DNA of 64,000 bases from Pseudoalteromonas sp. Z1A8 (GTDB lineage Bacteria; Pseudomonadota; Gammaproteobacteria; Enterobacterales; Alteromonadaceae). Positions 1-8,427 of this stretch are shown here, piece by piece. Below the pieces are notes generated by a model. It was not told the DNA's origin, did no database searches, and saw only the letters and a program-made list of their open reading frames with translations. The DNA lies in assembly GCF_011378855.1 (NCBI RefSeq), contig NZ_WTLB01000011.1, forward strand, positions 1-64,000. The letters are read 5' to 3'. The number at the start of each line of letters is the position of its first letter. Position 1 is the first letter of the stretch. The position numbers and the translations under genes are program-made.

Positions 1-68
1 GGATTTTTCTAAGTTCAATTTAGTAAAAGTAGATAAGTATCAGTATGCTAATTAGATCACATAATTTG

Positions 69-138
69 GCAGATTGGTATAAAATCACAATAAAACCCCT
101 CAATATTTCAGCTCTATAAAATAATAATACCAATCTGC
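69..138. repeat. 12-bp perfect inverted repeat enclosing an AT-rich core
   Basis: GCAGATTGGTAT at 69-80 is exactly inverted as ATACCAATCTGC at 127-138. The ends resemble those of the longer elements at 127-287 and 24297-24458, and the right arm here is also the left end of the 127-287 element. This looks like an abutting or nested small element of the same family. No open reading frame lies inside. Confidence 0.6.
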
Positions 139-287
139 TTATATATGGGGTCTATTTAACGTTAAGAAAATTACGCTAGAACTAGGCAAAAATTTTTGTA
201 TCTAGTTGTTCTAAATAAAAAATTTTTAACGACGTTATAGTGAAATTTAATTCGTTAAATTGATCAAAGATTTATGCAGGTTGGTAT
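127..287. repeat. 161-bp intergenic element with ATACCAAT ends (copy 1)
   Basis: The element runs from ATACCAATCTGC (127-138) to GCAGGTTGGTAT (276-287), which are near-perfect inverted ends. Its interior matches the reverse complement of 24297-24458: TAGTTGTTCTA at 203-213 and AATTTTTAACG at 221-231 recur there with the same 29-bp overall spacing, and the total length is almost identical (161 versus 162 bp). It has no coding capacity, so a MITE-like non-autonomous repeat is the best description; mobility is inferred only from the inverted ends and the two copies. The rest of 1-467 holds no gene or other recognisable signal. Confidence 0.7.
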
Positions 288-467
288 AAAAACATATTCT
301 CAATATCCCTTTTTTAAAATACGTTTTTCTAACTTTAGAATAATACCTTTATTTATCGACTCTGATTAGTTATTGCTCTAATCTCAATTTATGATCTGTT
401 CAATTATATAGTTTATAAAATGTGACAGAGCTCGTTTAAATAAAATTAGAATAATAAGGGCTTAATA

Positions 468-1277
468 ATGAGTAAAATTGAAAATCATCCACATGGGATT
501 TTTTGTTGGTCGGAACTTTGTACGCACAATTGGAAAGAGGGTAAGGCGTTTTATACCTCATTATTTGATTGGGGATATGACGATCAGCCTATTGGGGAGG
601 ATATATATTACACTATGCTACAAAAGCAAGATGATGATATAGCCGCTATGTACGAAATGCCTGAAGAGCAAATTAGTGCAGAGATACCAAGTAATTGGTT
701 GGCCTATATTGCAGTCGATAATATAGATGACTGTGCTGTAAAAGCGAAAGAACTGGGTGCTGAAATTATTGCAGGTCCGCATGATGTTATGAATGCAGGA
801 CGAATGTTGATGCTAAAAGATCCTGTAGGTGCAACTGTTGCACTATGGCAAGGAAATGAGCATAAAGGTTGTAAGCACTTCGGGGAGTTAAATACGCCTT
901 ATTGGCATGAATTAGCAACCAGAGATAGCAAAGTAAGTCGGGACTTTTACTGTGCTTTACTAGGGTGGGAAAGTGAAATAAAGCCTATGGATGGTATGGA
1001 TTACACTTTATTTTTAGTCGATGGGCAGCCTATTGCTGGTATGCTTGAAATGACAAGCGACTGGCCTGAAGATATTCCTGCTCATTGGATGATTTATTTT
1101 GCAGTAGAGAGTTGCGATACAGCAATAAGTAAAGCAATTAGTTTAGGTGGGCAAATATGTGTCCCTGCCACAGATATCCCCGATGTTGGCCGCTTTAGTG
1201 TTATATGCGATCCACAAGGTGCTGTATTTTCGGTACTTCAATCAACGATGAATGATACACCTATAGATTGTAAATAA
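468..1277 (+). CDS. VOC family protein with two glyoxalase-like domains
   Basis: A 269-residue protein made of two vicinal-oxygen-chelate (glyoxalase/bleomycin-resistance fold) halves, roughly residues 9-130 and 140-262. Each half opens with an HGIFCWSELC- or PYWHELATRD-type strand, followed by an F-Y-x-x-L-(F/L)-GW segment, and ends with a D-P-x-G-A-x-(V/F)-(A/S)-(L/V)-(W/L)-Q strand. This matches the two-domain family often annotated as hydroxylase or glyoxalase-like; the substrate cannot be told from sequence. The ATG follows an AAGGGC-type ribosome site. It stands alone, with repeats upstream and a 125-bp gap before the next gene. Fold call is firm, function unknown. Confidence 0.85.
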   Translation: MSKIENHPHGIFCWSELCTHNWKEGKAFYTSLFDWGYDDQPIGEDIYYTMLQKQDDDIAAMYEMPEEQISAEIPSNWLAYIAVDNIDDCAVKAKELGAEIIAGPHDVMNAGRMLMLKDPVGATVALWQGNEHKGCKHFGELNTPYWHELATRDSKVSRDFYCALLGWESEIKPMDGMDYTLFLVDGQPIAGMLEMTSDWPEDIPAHWMIYFAVESCDTAISKAISLGGQICVPATDIPDVGRFSVICDPQGAVFSVLQSTMNDTPIDCK

Positions 1278-1402
1278 GGAAAGGCTTAGATAAAAATAAT
1301 TTAAAGTCTGCATTGGTTCAACCAGTGTCCTTAGACTGTTCATTATGAATTAATGTTCAATTTTTCTTGCTATAATATTACAATTAAATAGTTAGTCGCA
1401 CT

Positions 1403-1777
1403 GTGAGCACAATGGAAATCGAACAAGATAGTAATTTAACACTCCCTTTATTTCTCCTTGATGAAACATTAAATGAAAGAGATTTAGAGCAACCTGATTT
1501 TGAAATTTCTATTTCTCTAAATGATGAGTTGCTGGCCCAAATTTGCCAAAACCCTAGTGAAGATAGCAGTATTGCTATTACTTTAAGTAACTATCAGCTG
1601 TTAATCTCTGACTCTATATTCTCAAATGTATTAGAGCAAGAGCATGATGCACAAATAACGTTAACTCATGGGCCACTTTTAAGCGTGGTGCTTAACACCT
1701 CAGAGCTGCAAACGTTTGTTTCGCCACAAATGGATATGATGCCTACCTTTGATTTAGGTGATGAGGACGACGAATGA
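1403..1777 (+). CDS. Acidic protein of unknown function, coupled to cti
   Basis: A 124-residue, strongly acidic protein starting at GTG and ending in a run of Asp and Glu. I recognise no domain, signal peptide or membrane segment. Its last codons overlap the start of the fatty-acid isomerase gene in an ATGA arrangement (1774-1777), so the two are almost certainly translated from one message. A helper role for the isomerase, or an unrelated cytoplasmic role, are both possible; neither is shown by the sequence. An internal ATG four codons in is an alternative start. Confidence 0.7.
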   Translation: MSTMEIEQDSNLTLPLFLLDETLNERDLEQPDFEISISLNDELLAQICQNPSEDSSIAITLSNYQLLISDSIFSNVLEQEHDAQITLTHGPLLSVVLNTSELQTFVSPQMDMMPTFDLGDEDDE

Positions 1778-4107
1778 GAAAAATATTAATAAGCGCTGTA
1801 GTTCTCATTATTTTAAGTGGTTGTGCATATTTAGGAAATGCTCATTACGATGACGTTTTTGGACCTGAACAAGCACAAGAGCGAATGGTTCCTCATACTA
1901 CAGGTGCAGGCGCTGATTTTTTACAAAATGTAAAACCTGTGCTCGATACCCGCTGTGTTGTTTGCCACGGTTGTTACGACGCACCTTGTCAGCTTAAGCT
2001 CTCATCCCCTGAAGGTATTGACCGTGGCTTGAGTAAAGAACTTGTTTACGATGGAACTCGTTTATTGGCAACAACCCCAAGCCGTTTATTGTTTGATGCA
2101 ACAAATACTAAGCAATGGCGAGAAAAAAACTTTACCCCAGTGCTTAATGAACGCATGCAAAGTGAAGAGGCTAACTTAGCGGGCAGTGTGTTGTTTAACA
2201 GCTTGGTATTAAAGCAAAGCTATGAATTACCAGTTAATGAAGTTTTAGATGATGAATTTGATTTTTCGTTAGGGCGTTCACAAACCTGTGCAACAATGGG
2301 GGAGTTTGATAGATTAGCAGATGATCAGCCTCATGGCGGCATGCCTTATGGTTTACCAGGTGTTTCGCGTGAAGAGTTTAATCACTTACAGGACTGGCTT
2401 AAAAATGGCGGTAAAATGTCACACATTAAGCCGCCAAGTAAATTTGATCAGAATAAAATAACGGGTTGGGAAGCATTTTTAAATCAAGACGATTTAAAGT
2501 ATCAGTTATCAGCACGTTATATTTATGAACATTGGTTTTTAGCACATATTTATTTTACGTCAGAAAACCCACAAAGCTTTTTTAAACTTGTTCGCTCGAG
2601 TACGCCTCCTGGTGAAACAATAAAATTAATAAATACGCGTCGTCCATATGACGATCCTAAAGTTAGTCGTGTTTATTATCGCTTTATGCAAGAGCGTACA
2701 ACAATACTTTCTAAAACGCATTTACCGCTTGAGCTTAATGAAGCTAAGTTACTGCGCTTATACGAGCAGTTTATTGCACCAGATTATACAGTTACGCAAA
2801 TGCCAAGTTATAAACCAGAATCGGCATCTAACCCATTTAAAACTTTTGAAGTTATTCCCATTAATTCAAAATACCAATTTATGCTAGATGAAGCTGAATT
2901 GATTATTATGGGCTTTATTAAAGGACCTGTTTGTCGTGGTCAAATTGCATTAAATGTAATTAATGATAATTTTTGGGTGGCATTTGCTGATCCAGGTAAA
3001 GTTGCTACGCCTGCTGTAGGCGAAATGCTAATGCAGCATGAAGAAGCTTTAGAACTTCCTGCCGCAGAGGAAAGTAATGCGTTACCTATTTCTAGCTGGG
3101 TTAAGTATTCAGTCCGTGAGAAAAAATATTTACAGGCAAAAGTTGAACTTGCTAACGAAATGTTTAAAGGTGGTGAGCATCTTACAACCGACTTACTTTG
3201 GAAAGGTGATGGGCATAATAAAAATGCGGCACTGACTATCTTCCGCCACTTTGATAGTGCAACCGTTGTTAAAGGCTTTATTGGTCAAGAGCCTAAAACC
3301 ACGTGGATACTTGATTATGCGTTATTTGAACGTATTCACTATTTGCTCGTGGCAGGCTTTGATGTGTATGGCAATATTGGCCATCAAATGGTTACACGGC
3401 TATACATGGATTTTTTACGTTTAGAAGGGGAGCAAAACTTTTTATCGTTACTTCCAGAAGAAAAGCGTAATCAAATTAAAAAGCAGTGGTATCGTAATTC
3501 ACCACCAGACTTATCTAAATTCTTTAAAAATAATCGAGAGTTTAGTCAGCCAAGTGGTATCAATTATAAAACTGATGATCCACAACATGAGCTATATACT
3601 TTAATGAAAGAAGCCTTAGCGCCAGTTCTAAGTGAACGATACAACTACACTGAAGTGCCAAAGCCGTTAAATGTAATAAGCAACATGCCAGCAAAAACGG
3701 TTAACTTGCTACCTCAGCTTTCTTTTATACTTGTAAAGCAAGAAGATAATAGCCATAAGGGCTACACTATTATTCATCATAATGCGCACTATAATATATC
3801 TAGTTTATTAAACGAAGATGGTCAGCGTGCTTATGATGAAGATACAGCAACAATCGTTCCTGGCTTTATCGGTGATTATCCAGCTGCTATTTGGTATTTA
3901 AATAATGAGCAACAAGTAAATGCTTTTGCTGAGCAATTACCAATGATGCAAATTGAAGCTGATTACCGCGCTTTAAAAAGTAAATATGGTATTCGTCGTA
4001 CTCACCCACAGTTTTGGCAATACAGCGATATATTGCACGAAACGGCTAAAAAATATCGAGGAATAGAATATGGAATGTTTGACTATAATCGATTAGAGAA
4101 TCGTTAA
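1774..4107 (+). CDS. cti: Fatty acid cis/trans isomerase (Cti), lipoprotein-like
   Basis: Cti converts cis-unsaturated acyl chains of membrane phospholipids to trans in place, stiffening the membrane under solvent or heat stress; it is a periplasmic c-type cytochrome. The 777-residue product has a signal sequence ending in a lipobox-like LSGC (Cys17) and a heme site CVVCH at residues 61-65 followed by further cysteines (GCYDAPC), typical of the family. Length fits Pseudomonas and Vibrio Cti (about 760-780). The apparent lipobox suggests membrane anchoring, whereas classical Cti is described as soluble periplasmic. Translationally coupled to the upstream acidic gene; a terminator follows at 4125. 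Confidence 0.9.
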   Translation: MRKILISAVVLIILSGCAYLGNAHYDDVFGPEQAQERMVPHTTGAGADFLQNVKPVLDTRCVVCHGCYDAPCQLKLSSPEGIDRGLSKELVYDGTRLLATTPSRLLFDATNTKQWREKNFTPVLNERMQSEEANLAGSVLFNSLVLKQSYELPVNEVLDDEFDFSLGRSQTCATMGEFDRLADDQPHGGMPYGLPGVSREEFNHLQDWLKNGGKMSHIKPPSKFDQNKITGWEAFLNQDDLKYQLSARYIYEHWFLAHIYFTSENPQSFFKLVRSSTPPGETIKLINTRRPYDDPKVSRVYYRFMQERTTILSKTHLPLELNEAKLLRLYEQFIAPDYTVTQMPSYKPESASNPFKTFEVIPINSKYQFMLDEAELIIMGFIKGPVCRGQIALNVINDNFWVAFADPGKVATPAVGEMLMQHEEALELPAAEESNALPISSWVKYSVREKKYLQAKVELANEMFKGGEHLTTDLLWKGDGHNKNAALTIFRHFDSATVVKGFIGQEPKTTWILDYALFERIHYLLVAGFDVYGNIGHQMVTRLYMDFLRLEGEQNFLSLLPEEKRNQIKKQWYRNSPPDLSKFFKNNREFSQPSGINYKTDDPQHELYTLMKEALAPVLSERYNYTEVPKPLNVISNMPAKTVNLLPQLSFILVKQEDNSHKGYTIIHHNAHYNISSLLNEDGQRAYDEDTATIVPGFIGDYPAAIWYLNNEQQVNAFAEQLPMMQIEADYRALKSKYGIRRTHPQFWQYSDILHETAKKYRGIEYGMFDYNRLENR

Positions 4108-4124
4108 CGCTTACCTTTATATAT

Positions 4125-4150
4125 GCCCAGCTTTTGCTGGGCTTTTTATT
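4125..4150 (+). terminator. Rho-independent terminator after cti
   Basis: A perfect 7-bp GCCCAGC/GCTGGGC stem (4125-4131 and 4136-4142) with a TTTT loop is followed by TTTTTATT. It lies 18 bp after the cti stop codon. Confidence 0.9.
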
Positions 4151-4236
4151 GCTTATTAACTTAAAAACATAATTACTCTGACTGATTTTTTGTTTTATAA
4201 AATTAGTCTACACTTAAATAAAAAACAGGCTTTTGC

Positions 4237-5967
4237 ATGTTCGATATTATTAAAAGTGTTAGAAAGCGATATCGATGGGCGTTATTGACTATTGCTCTTT
4301 TAATCAGTGGTTCTGCTCTATTGTTACAATATGGTTTTTCCGTTCAAAAATATGATGCAAAAGTTATTAATATTGCTGGTAAGCAAAGAATGCTGTCGCA
4401 AAAAATAGCGTGGCATAGCAATGCCATACTCAGCATTAGTAATTATTCACCACTTCATACAGAATCGCTTGAGAAATCTCTCAATACATTTAAAAAATCC
4501 CACCAAACACTATTAACAAAAAATTCTGATGATGAATACATTTATTTAGATTCAGCATTAGTGGATTTATATTTTGGTGCAACTACTGGCTTGGATAAGA
4601 CAGTATTAGAATATGTGGAGCAAACTGAGAGGCTTTTGTATCAAGAAGGTGAGGTAAACCAGTCTCTTTTTTCAATAGGGCATGTTGAAACGCTATTAGC
4701 TACGCTTGATAAAGCGGTTAGCTTATTTGAGTCCCAAGCTGTTAAAAAAATTAACAGAGTCGCCAACCTAGAGATATTATGCTGGTTATTGGCAATGGTG
4801 CTGCTACTTGTTGAGCTAAGATTTGTTTTTATGCCAATGGAAAAAGAGATTTCAGATACGCTTATAAAACTACAAAAACAAAAAGATTTTGTTCATCAAA
4901 CAAGCCAAAATAAAGAGCACTTTATTGCTAGAGCAAGTCACGAATTTAGGACACCTTTGCAAGGGCTTATTACGTCTATTGAGGATCTGGAGGTTTCTGA
5001 TACTCAGCAAAGCGTTAAAACCCAAGCTAATTATTGTGCGCTTAGGTTAATAGCTATATTAGATGAGCTACAGGACTTACAGGCTTTAAGCGCAGGTAAA
5101 TGGATACCGCATTTAAAAGATGAAAACCTTTTAGAGTCGTGTAACAAAGTAGTAATAGCTTACGAGTATGCGTGTCAGCAAAAAGGTCTAAAACTAGTTA
5201 GTTGTTTAGATGAATCGTTAAATTGTGTATGTAAATTAGATCACCAACGTTTGCAGAACACACTTACAGAATTAATTAGTAACGCTATTAAGTTTACGAC
5301 AGAAGGTGAAATTACTGTCTCTGCAAAGCTTTTTAATGATGAATTTCATTTAACGGTGAGTGACACTGGCAGTGGCTTTTCGAAGAAAATTACTGACCTG
5401 GAATTTGACTCATTTAAACAAACCAATCACTTTCAAGGGTTAAGAACAGGCATAACCCGGGTTCAATACGTTGTAAAAGCACTGCATGGTGAAATTACTT
5501 TTACAAATAATAAAACTCATGGTGCTTTGGTGTCTTTGTATTTACCAGTGACAATAAGTAAAGCCCTCCCAACACCTCTTAAAGTAAACGACAAGCTAAC
5601 GTGTTTAGTCGTTGAAGATAATCCATTAAACACCATGTTATTAACCCGTATACTTGGCTTGCTAAAATTAAACTATGACTGCGCTGAAAACGGCAAAGTC
5701 GCGTGCGATATGGTGAGTGAAAATCAATATGATATTATTTTTATGGACTTAAATATGCCAGTAATGGATGGGTTTGAGGCTATAAAAAAAATACGATCAG
5801 AGCTTAATAAAGTAATGCCAATTATTGTTATAACAGCAAACACCTCACAAAATGATATGGAGCGAGTTTATAAATACGGCGCTAACCTTCATATTCATAA
5901 ACCAATAAGTCAGCAAGCAATTAAAGACGCATTAAATAGTATTAGCGTTGTGAATGAAATTAATTAA
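4237..5967 (+). CDS. Hybrid sensor histidine kinase with PilJ-type sensor domain
   Basis: A 576-residue membrane kinase. Order: membrane segment about residues 13-32; periplasmic type IV pili/NarX-like domain beginning with the diagnostic N-I-A-G-K-Q-R-M-L-S-Q-K stretch (45-56); second membrane segment about 180-198; dimerisation domain with phosphoacceptor His235 in SHEFRTPLQG; ATPase domain with N-box Asn349 and DTGSG; C-terminal receiver with Glu460-Asp461 and phosphoacceptor Asp504 in FMDLNMPVMDG. No HAMP domain is obvious between the second membrane helix and the kinase core. No output regulator is adjacent, so the receiver probably passes phosphate to an unlinked Hpt or regulator. The ligand is unknown. 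Confidence 0.9.
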   Translation: MFDIIKSVRKRYRWALLTIALLISGSALLLQYGFSVQKYDAKVINIAGKQRMLSQKIAWHSNAILSISNYSPLHTESLEKSLNTFKKSHQTLLTKNSDDEYIYLDSALVDLYFGATTGLDKTVLEYVEQTERLLYQEGEVNQSLFSIGHVETLLATLDKAVSLFESQAVKKINRVANLEILCWLLAMVLLLVELRFVFMPMEKEISDTLIKLQKQKDFVHQTSQNKEHFIARASHEFRTPLQGLITSIEDLEVSDTQQSVKTQANYCALRLIAILDELQDLQALSAGKWIPHLKDENLLESCNKVVIAYEYACQQKGLKLVSCLDESLNCVCKLDHQRLQNTLTELISNAIKFTTEGEITVSAKLFNDEFHLTVSDTGSGFSKKITDLEFDSFKQTNHFQGLRTGITRVQYVVKALHGEITFTNNKTHGALVSLYLPVTISKALPTPLKVNDKLTCLVVEDNPLNTMLLTRILGLLKLNYDCAENGKVACDMVSENQYDIIFMDLNMPVMDGFEAIKKIRSELNKVMPIIVITANTSQNDMERVYKYGANLHIHKPISQQAIKDALNSISVVNEIN

Positions 5968-6043
5968 TTTTGCAGATAACAAGCTTGCTAAGCACTTTTA
6001 ATATGCGTTAATTTACTGTTTTAAGGTCTATTAGGGAAAGTTA

Positions 6044-7453
6044 GTGCAGTCAATTACGCTTGAGCAATTTAATGGTTACTTACAAGGGCAAGGCAAAAGT
6101 CGTTATGATATATGCAACCTAGATTGGCAAGTGAATCTAGGAGAACATTGGTTGCTTCTAGGTGCTAATGGAACAGGTAAATCTGCATTAACAGCTGCGT
6201 TAGTCGGCGAAGCTAAGTGCGAAAGTGGTAAGCGTACAAGTAGTATAAATAAACTTATGCTCGTGTCTTCTGATTCGCATAAACAGTTACTGGCCCAAGA
6301 ATTAGAGCGTGAAAAGCATAGCCTCGTTAAAGATCTTATATTTACAAAGCATAGTAATAGTGGTGAGTTATTAGCGCAGCTAATAGAATTATTTAAATTT
6401 AGCTTATTACTAAATAGGCATTTTAGAGATCTTTCAACCGGTGAAACTCGTAAACTCCTACTTATTAAAGCACTCAGCTCCCATAGCGAGTTAGTCGTGC
6501 TTGATGAGCCATTTGATGGACTCGACGTACAATCTTGCCAGCAGCTTAATAAAATACTGATAGCGCTTAGCCACACGGTTACTTTTGTTTTTGTACTAAA
6601 CCGCCTAGACGAAATCCCTTCATTCATTACTCACTACGGTTATGTAAACCAAGGCAGCTTGTTACATACTTTAGCAAAGCCAAGTAGTGAGCAATTAAGT
6701 GACTTACTAAAACTACTCCATTTAGAACATACTTCATTAGATGTGCCATCTCCTGACGCCGATCAAAAGCAAAAGGCATTCACTGGTAATACTTTAGTTA
6801 AACTAAGTAATGCTAAAGTTAGTTATAGTGGCGTAAGCATATTCAAAAATCTTAATTGGACTATAAAAAAGCATCAGCATTGGCAGCTTAGTGGGACGAA
6901 CGGTTCAGGTAAAACCTGCCTATTAAATTTAATAACAGGTGATAACCCGCAGTGTTATGACAACGACATTGAAGTATTTGGTTTTAAACGTGGAAGCGGA
7001 GAGAGTATTTGGGATATAAAACAGCATATTGGTTTTATATCTAACGCGCTACATATGGATTACCGCGTAAGTATATCGGCTTTAAATACCGTTATTTCGG
7101 GCTTTTACGACAGCATAGGCTTATATCAAAAACCGAGTGACGCACAAACTAATATTGCTCAGCAGTGGCTGGTATTTATTGGTTTAAGTGATAAACAAAA
7201 CGCCTCATTCACCCAACTTTCGTACGGCGATCAACGTATGCTGTTAATTGTACGGGCTATGGTAAAGCATCCAACGTTACTTATTTTAGATGAACCTTGC
7301 TTAGGCTTAGATGAAGCAAACAGGCAACGTGTACTACTACTAATCGAGAAAATTTGTGCTGCCAATACAAGTACTGTGATTTATGTAAATCATCATGCGG
7401 CAGACAAAATTAAAGGAATAGAGAACTACTTAAAAATGGAAGACTTTAATTAA
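6044..7453 (+). CDS. Duplicated ABC ATPase, ModF/PhrA-like
   Basis: A 469-residue soluble protein with two ABC ATPase halves and no membrane segment. Half 1 has a Walker A-type GANGTGKSAL, signature LSTGETRK and Walker B VVLDEPFDGLD; half 2 has SGTNGSGKTCLL, LSYGDQRML and LLILDEPCLGLD. This matches the ModF (PhrA) group, annotated as molybdate transport or photorepair ATPase, whose real role is poorly known. There is no molybdate transporter next to it. The start is a GTG preceded by AGGGA. A strong hairpin follows at 7462. Confidence 0.8.
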   Translation: MQSITLEQFNGYLQGQGKSRYDICNLDWQVNLGEHWLLLGANGTGKSALTAALVGEAKCESGKRTSSINKLMLVSSDSHKQLLAQELEREKHSLVKDLIFTKHSNSGELLAQLIELFKFSLLLNRHFRDLSTGETRKLLLIKALSSHSELVVLDEPFDGLDVQSCQQLNKILIALSHTVTFVFVLNRLDEIPSFITHYGYVNQGSLLHTLAKPSSEQLSDLLKLLHLEHTSLDVPSPDADQKQKAFTGNTLVKLSNAKVSYSGVSIFKNLNWTIKKHQHWQLSGTNGSGKTCLLNLITGDNPQCYDNDIEVFGFKRGSGESIWDIKQHIGFISNALHMDYRVSISALNTVISGFYDSIGLYQKPSDAQTNIAQQWLVFIGLSDKQNASFTQLSYGDQRMLLIVRAMVKHPTLLILDEPCLGLDEANRQRVLLLIEKICAANTSTVIYVNHHAADKIKGIENYLKMEDFN

Positions 7454-7461
7454 AAGCGATG

Positions 7462-7500
7462 AGAATGTTTGAGCGATACTTCGCTCAAACGTTCTTTATT
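7462..7500. terminator. Bidirectional terminator between convergent genes
   Basis: A 14-bp stem, AGAATGTTTGAGCG (7462-7475) with CGCTCAAACGTTCT (7482-7495), has one G-U pair and a 6-nt loop. A T-rich tail follows on the plus strand. It serves the ABC ATPase and possibly the convergent TraB-family gene. Confidence 0.75.
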
Positions 7501-8379
7501 TTAAAGACGAGTAACGCTAAAACCTTTATCTCGTAGCTGTTTAAGTAACCCGTGTTTTTCAGGTAAATGCAGGGCTCCTACAGCAATAAATAGTTGCTCG
7601 TTTGCTAAACGCGGTGTGAGTTGTTTAACCCAATTATTATTGCGGTTAGTTAGCATTACTTGCTCGCTAATTTCACCGTAATTACTGTCATCAAAACTCA
7701 TGTTGTAGTAATCGGTTAGTGTATCCATATCACCGTTTTTCCAGGCATTAACTAGTTTGATGAAGTAAGTATTAATATCGCTTAGCTGCTCAAATGTTTC
7801 TTCAATCATTTCATTGCTCAGTAGCGCCATGCCATCAAACATCTGTAGTTGTTGCTCTAGTGTTTCAAGCTCACCTATTTTTATTTTATGCTCTTTAGCG
7901 TAAGCAAGTACTTGCTTATCTATGCCTGTTTTATCTGAATAACCTGCATTTTGAAATTCAATTTGCATCATAGTCACCATAACAGCCCATGGTTTTAAGC
8001 CATTAAACATAGCAATATCAATCGACTTTTTAGCAAAGTAGTCTTTTAGCTTGGTATAGTTTTGCTTTGAAAGCTCAGTTTGCAATGTTTTACCGTTGCC
8101 TAGCATCATAAATGGCATTGAACGCTGCTGCATTTCAAGGGGTGTGAGTTTACTTATATCAACCTCAACAATCACTTCTTTGCTTGCGCTAATTGCTTCG
8201 GTTACATTTTTAGGTAAGCCTTTCATGCTGGCATCACCAACGTGTACAGTGCCGAATAAGTAAGAGCTGACGCCATTTTTTTCTATTTTATATAAGGCAG
8301 GAGCTGCATAGCTGTTAAGGCTAAATGTTATAAGTAACGCCAAAATAAAAAAGTGGCTAACACGGATAAGAGCATTCAT
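7501..8379 (-). CDS. TraB/GumN family secreted protein
   Basis: A 292-residue protein with an N-terminal signal peptide (cleavage probably after SLNSYA, about residue 25) and the family's conserved GTVHVGD motif near residue 45, plus a C-terminal F-I-A-V-G-A-L-H-L segment carrying the second conserved Gly-x-x-His. TraB/GumN proteins belong to the Tiki-like putative metalloprotease clan; bacterial functions are mostly unassigned. The gene is 48 bp beyond the sensor kinase gene on the same strand, so it may be the last gene of that transcript, but nothing else ties it to the cluster. Confidence 0.85.
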   Translation of the reverse strand: MNALIRVSHFFILALLITFSLNSYAAPALYKIEKNGVSSYLFGTVHVGDASMKGLPKNVTEAISASKEVIVEVDISKLTPLEMQQRSMPFMMLGNGKTLQTELSKQNYTKLKDYFAKKSIDIAMFNGLKPWAVMVTMMQIEFQNAGYSDKTGIDKQVLAYAKEHKIKIGELETLEQQLQMFDGMALLSNEMIEETFEQLSDINTYFIKLVNAWKNGDMDTLTDYYNMSFDDSNYGEISEQVMLTNRNNNWVKQLTPRLANEQLFIAVGALHLPEKHGLLKQLRDKGFSVTRL

Positions 8380-8427
8380 GGTTTGTCCTTAAATCTCAAA
8401 ATTAGTAATGTAAATACTAACCTAAAT

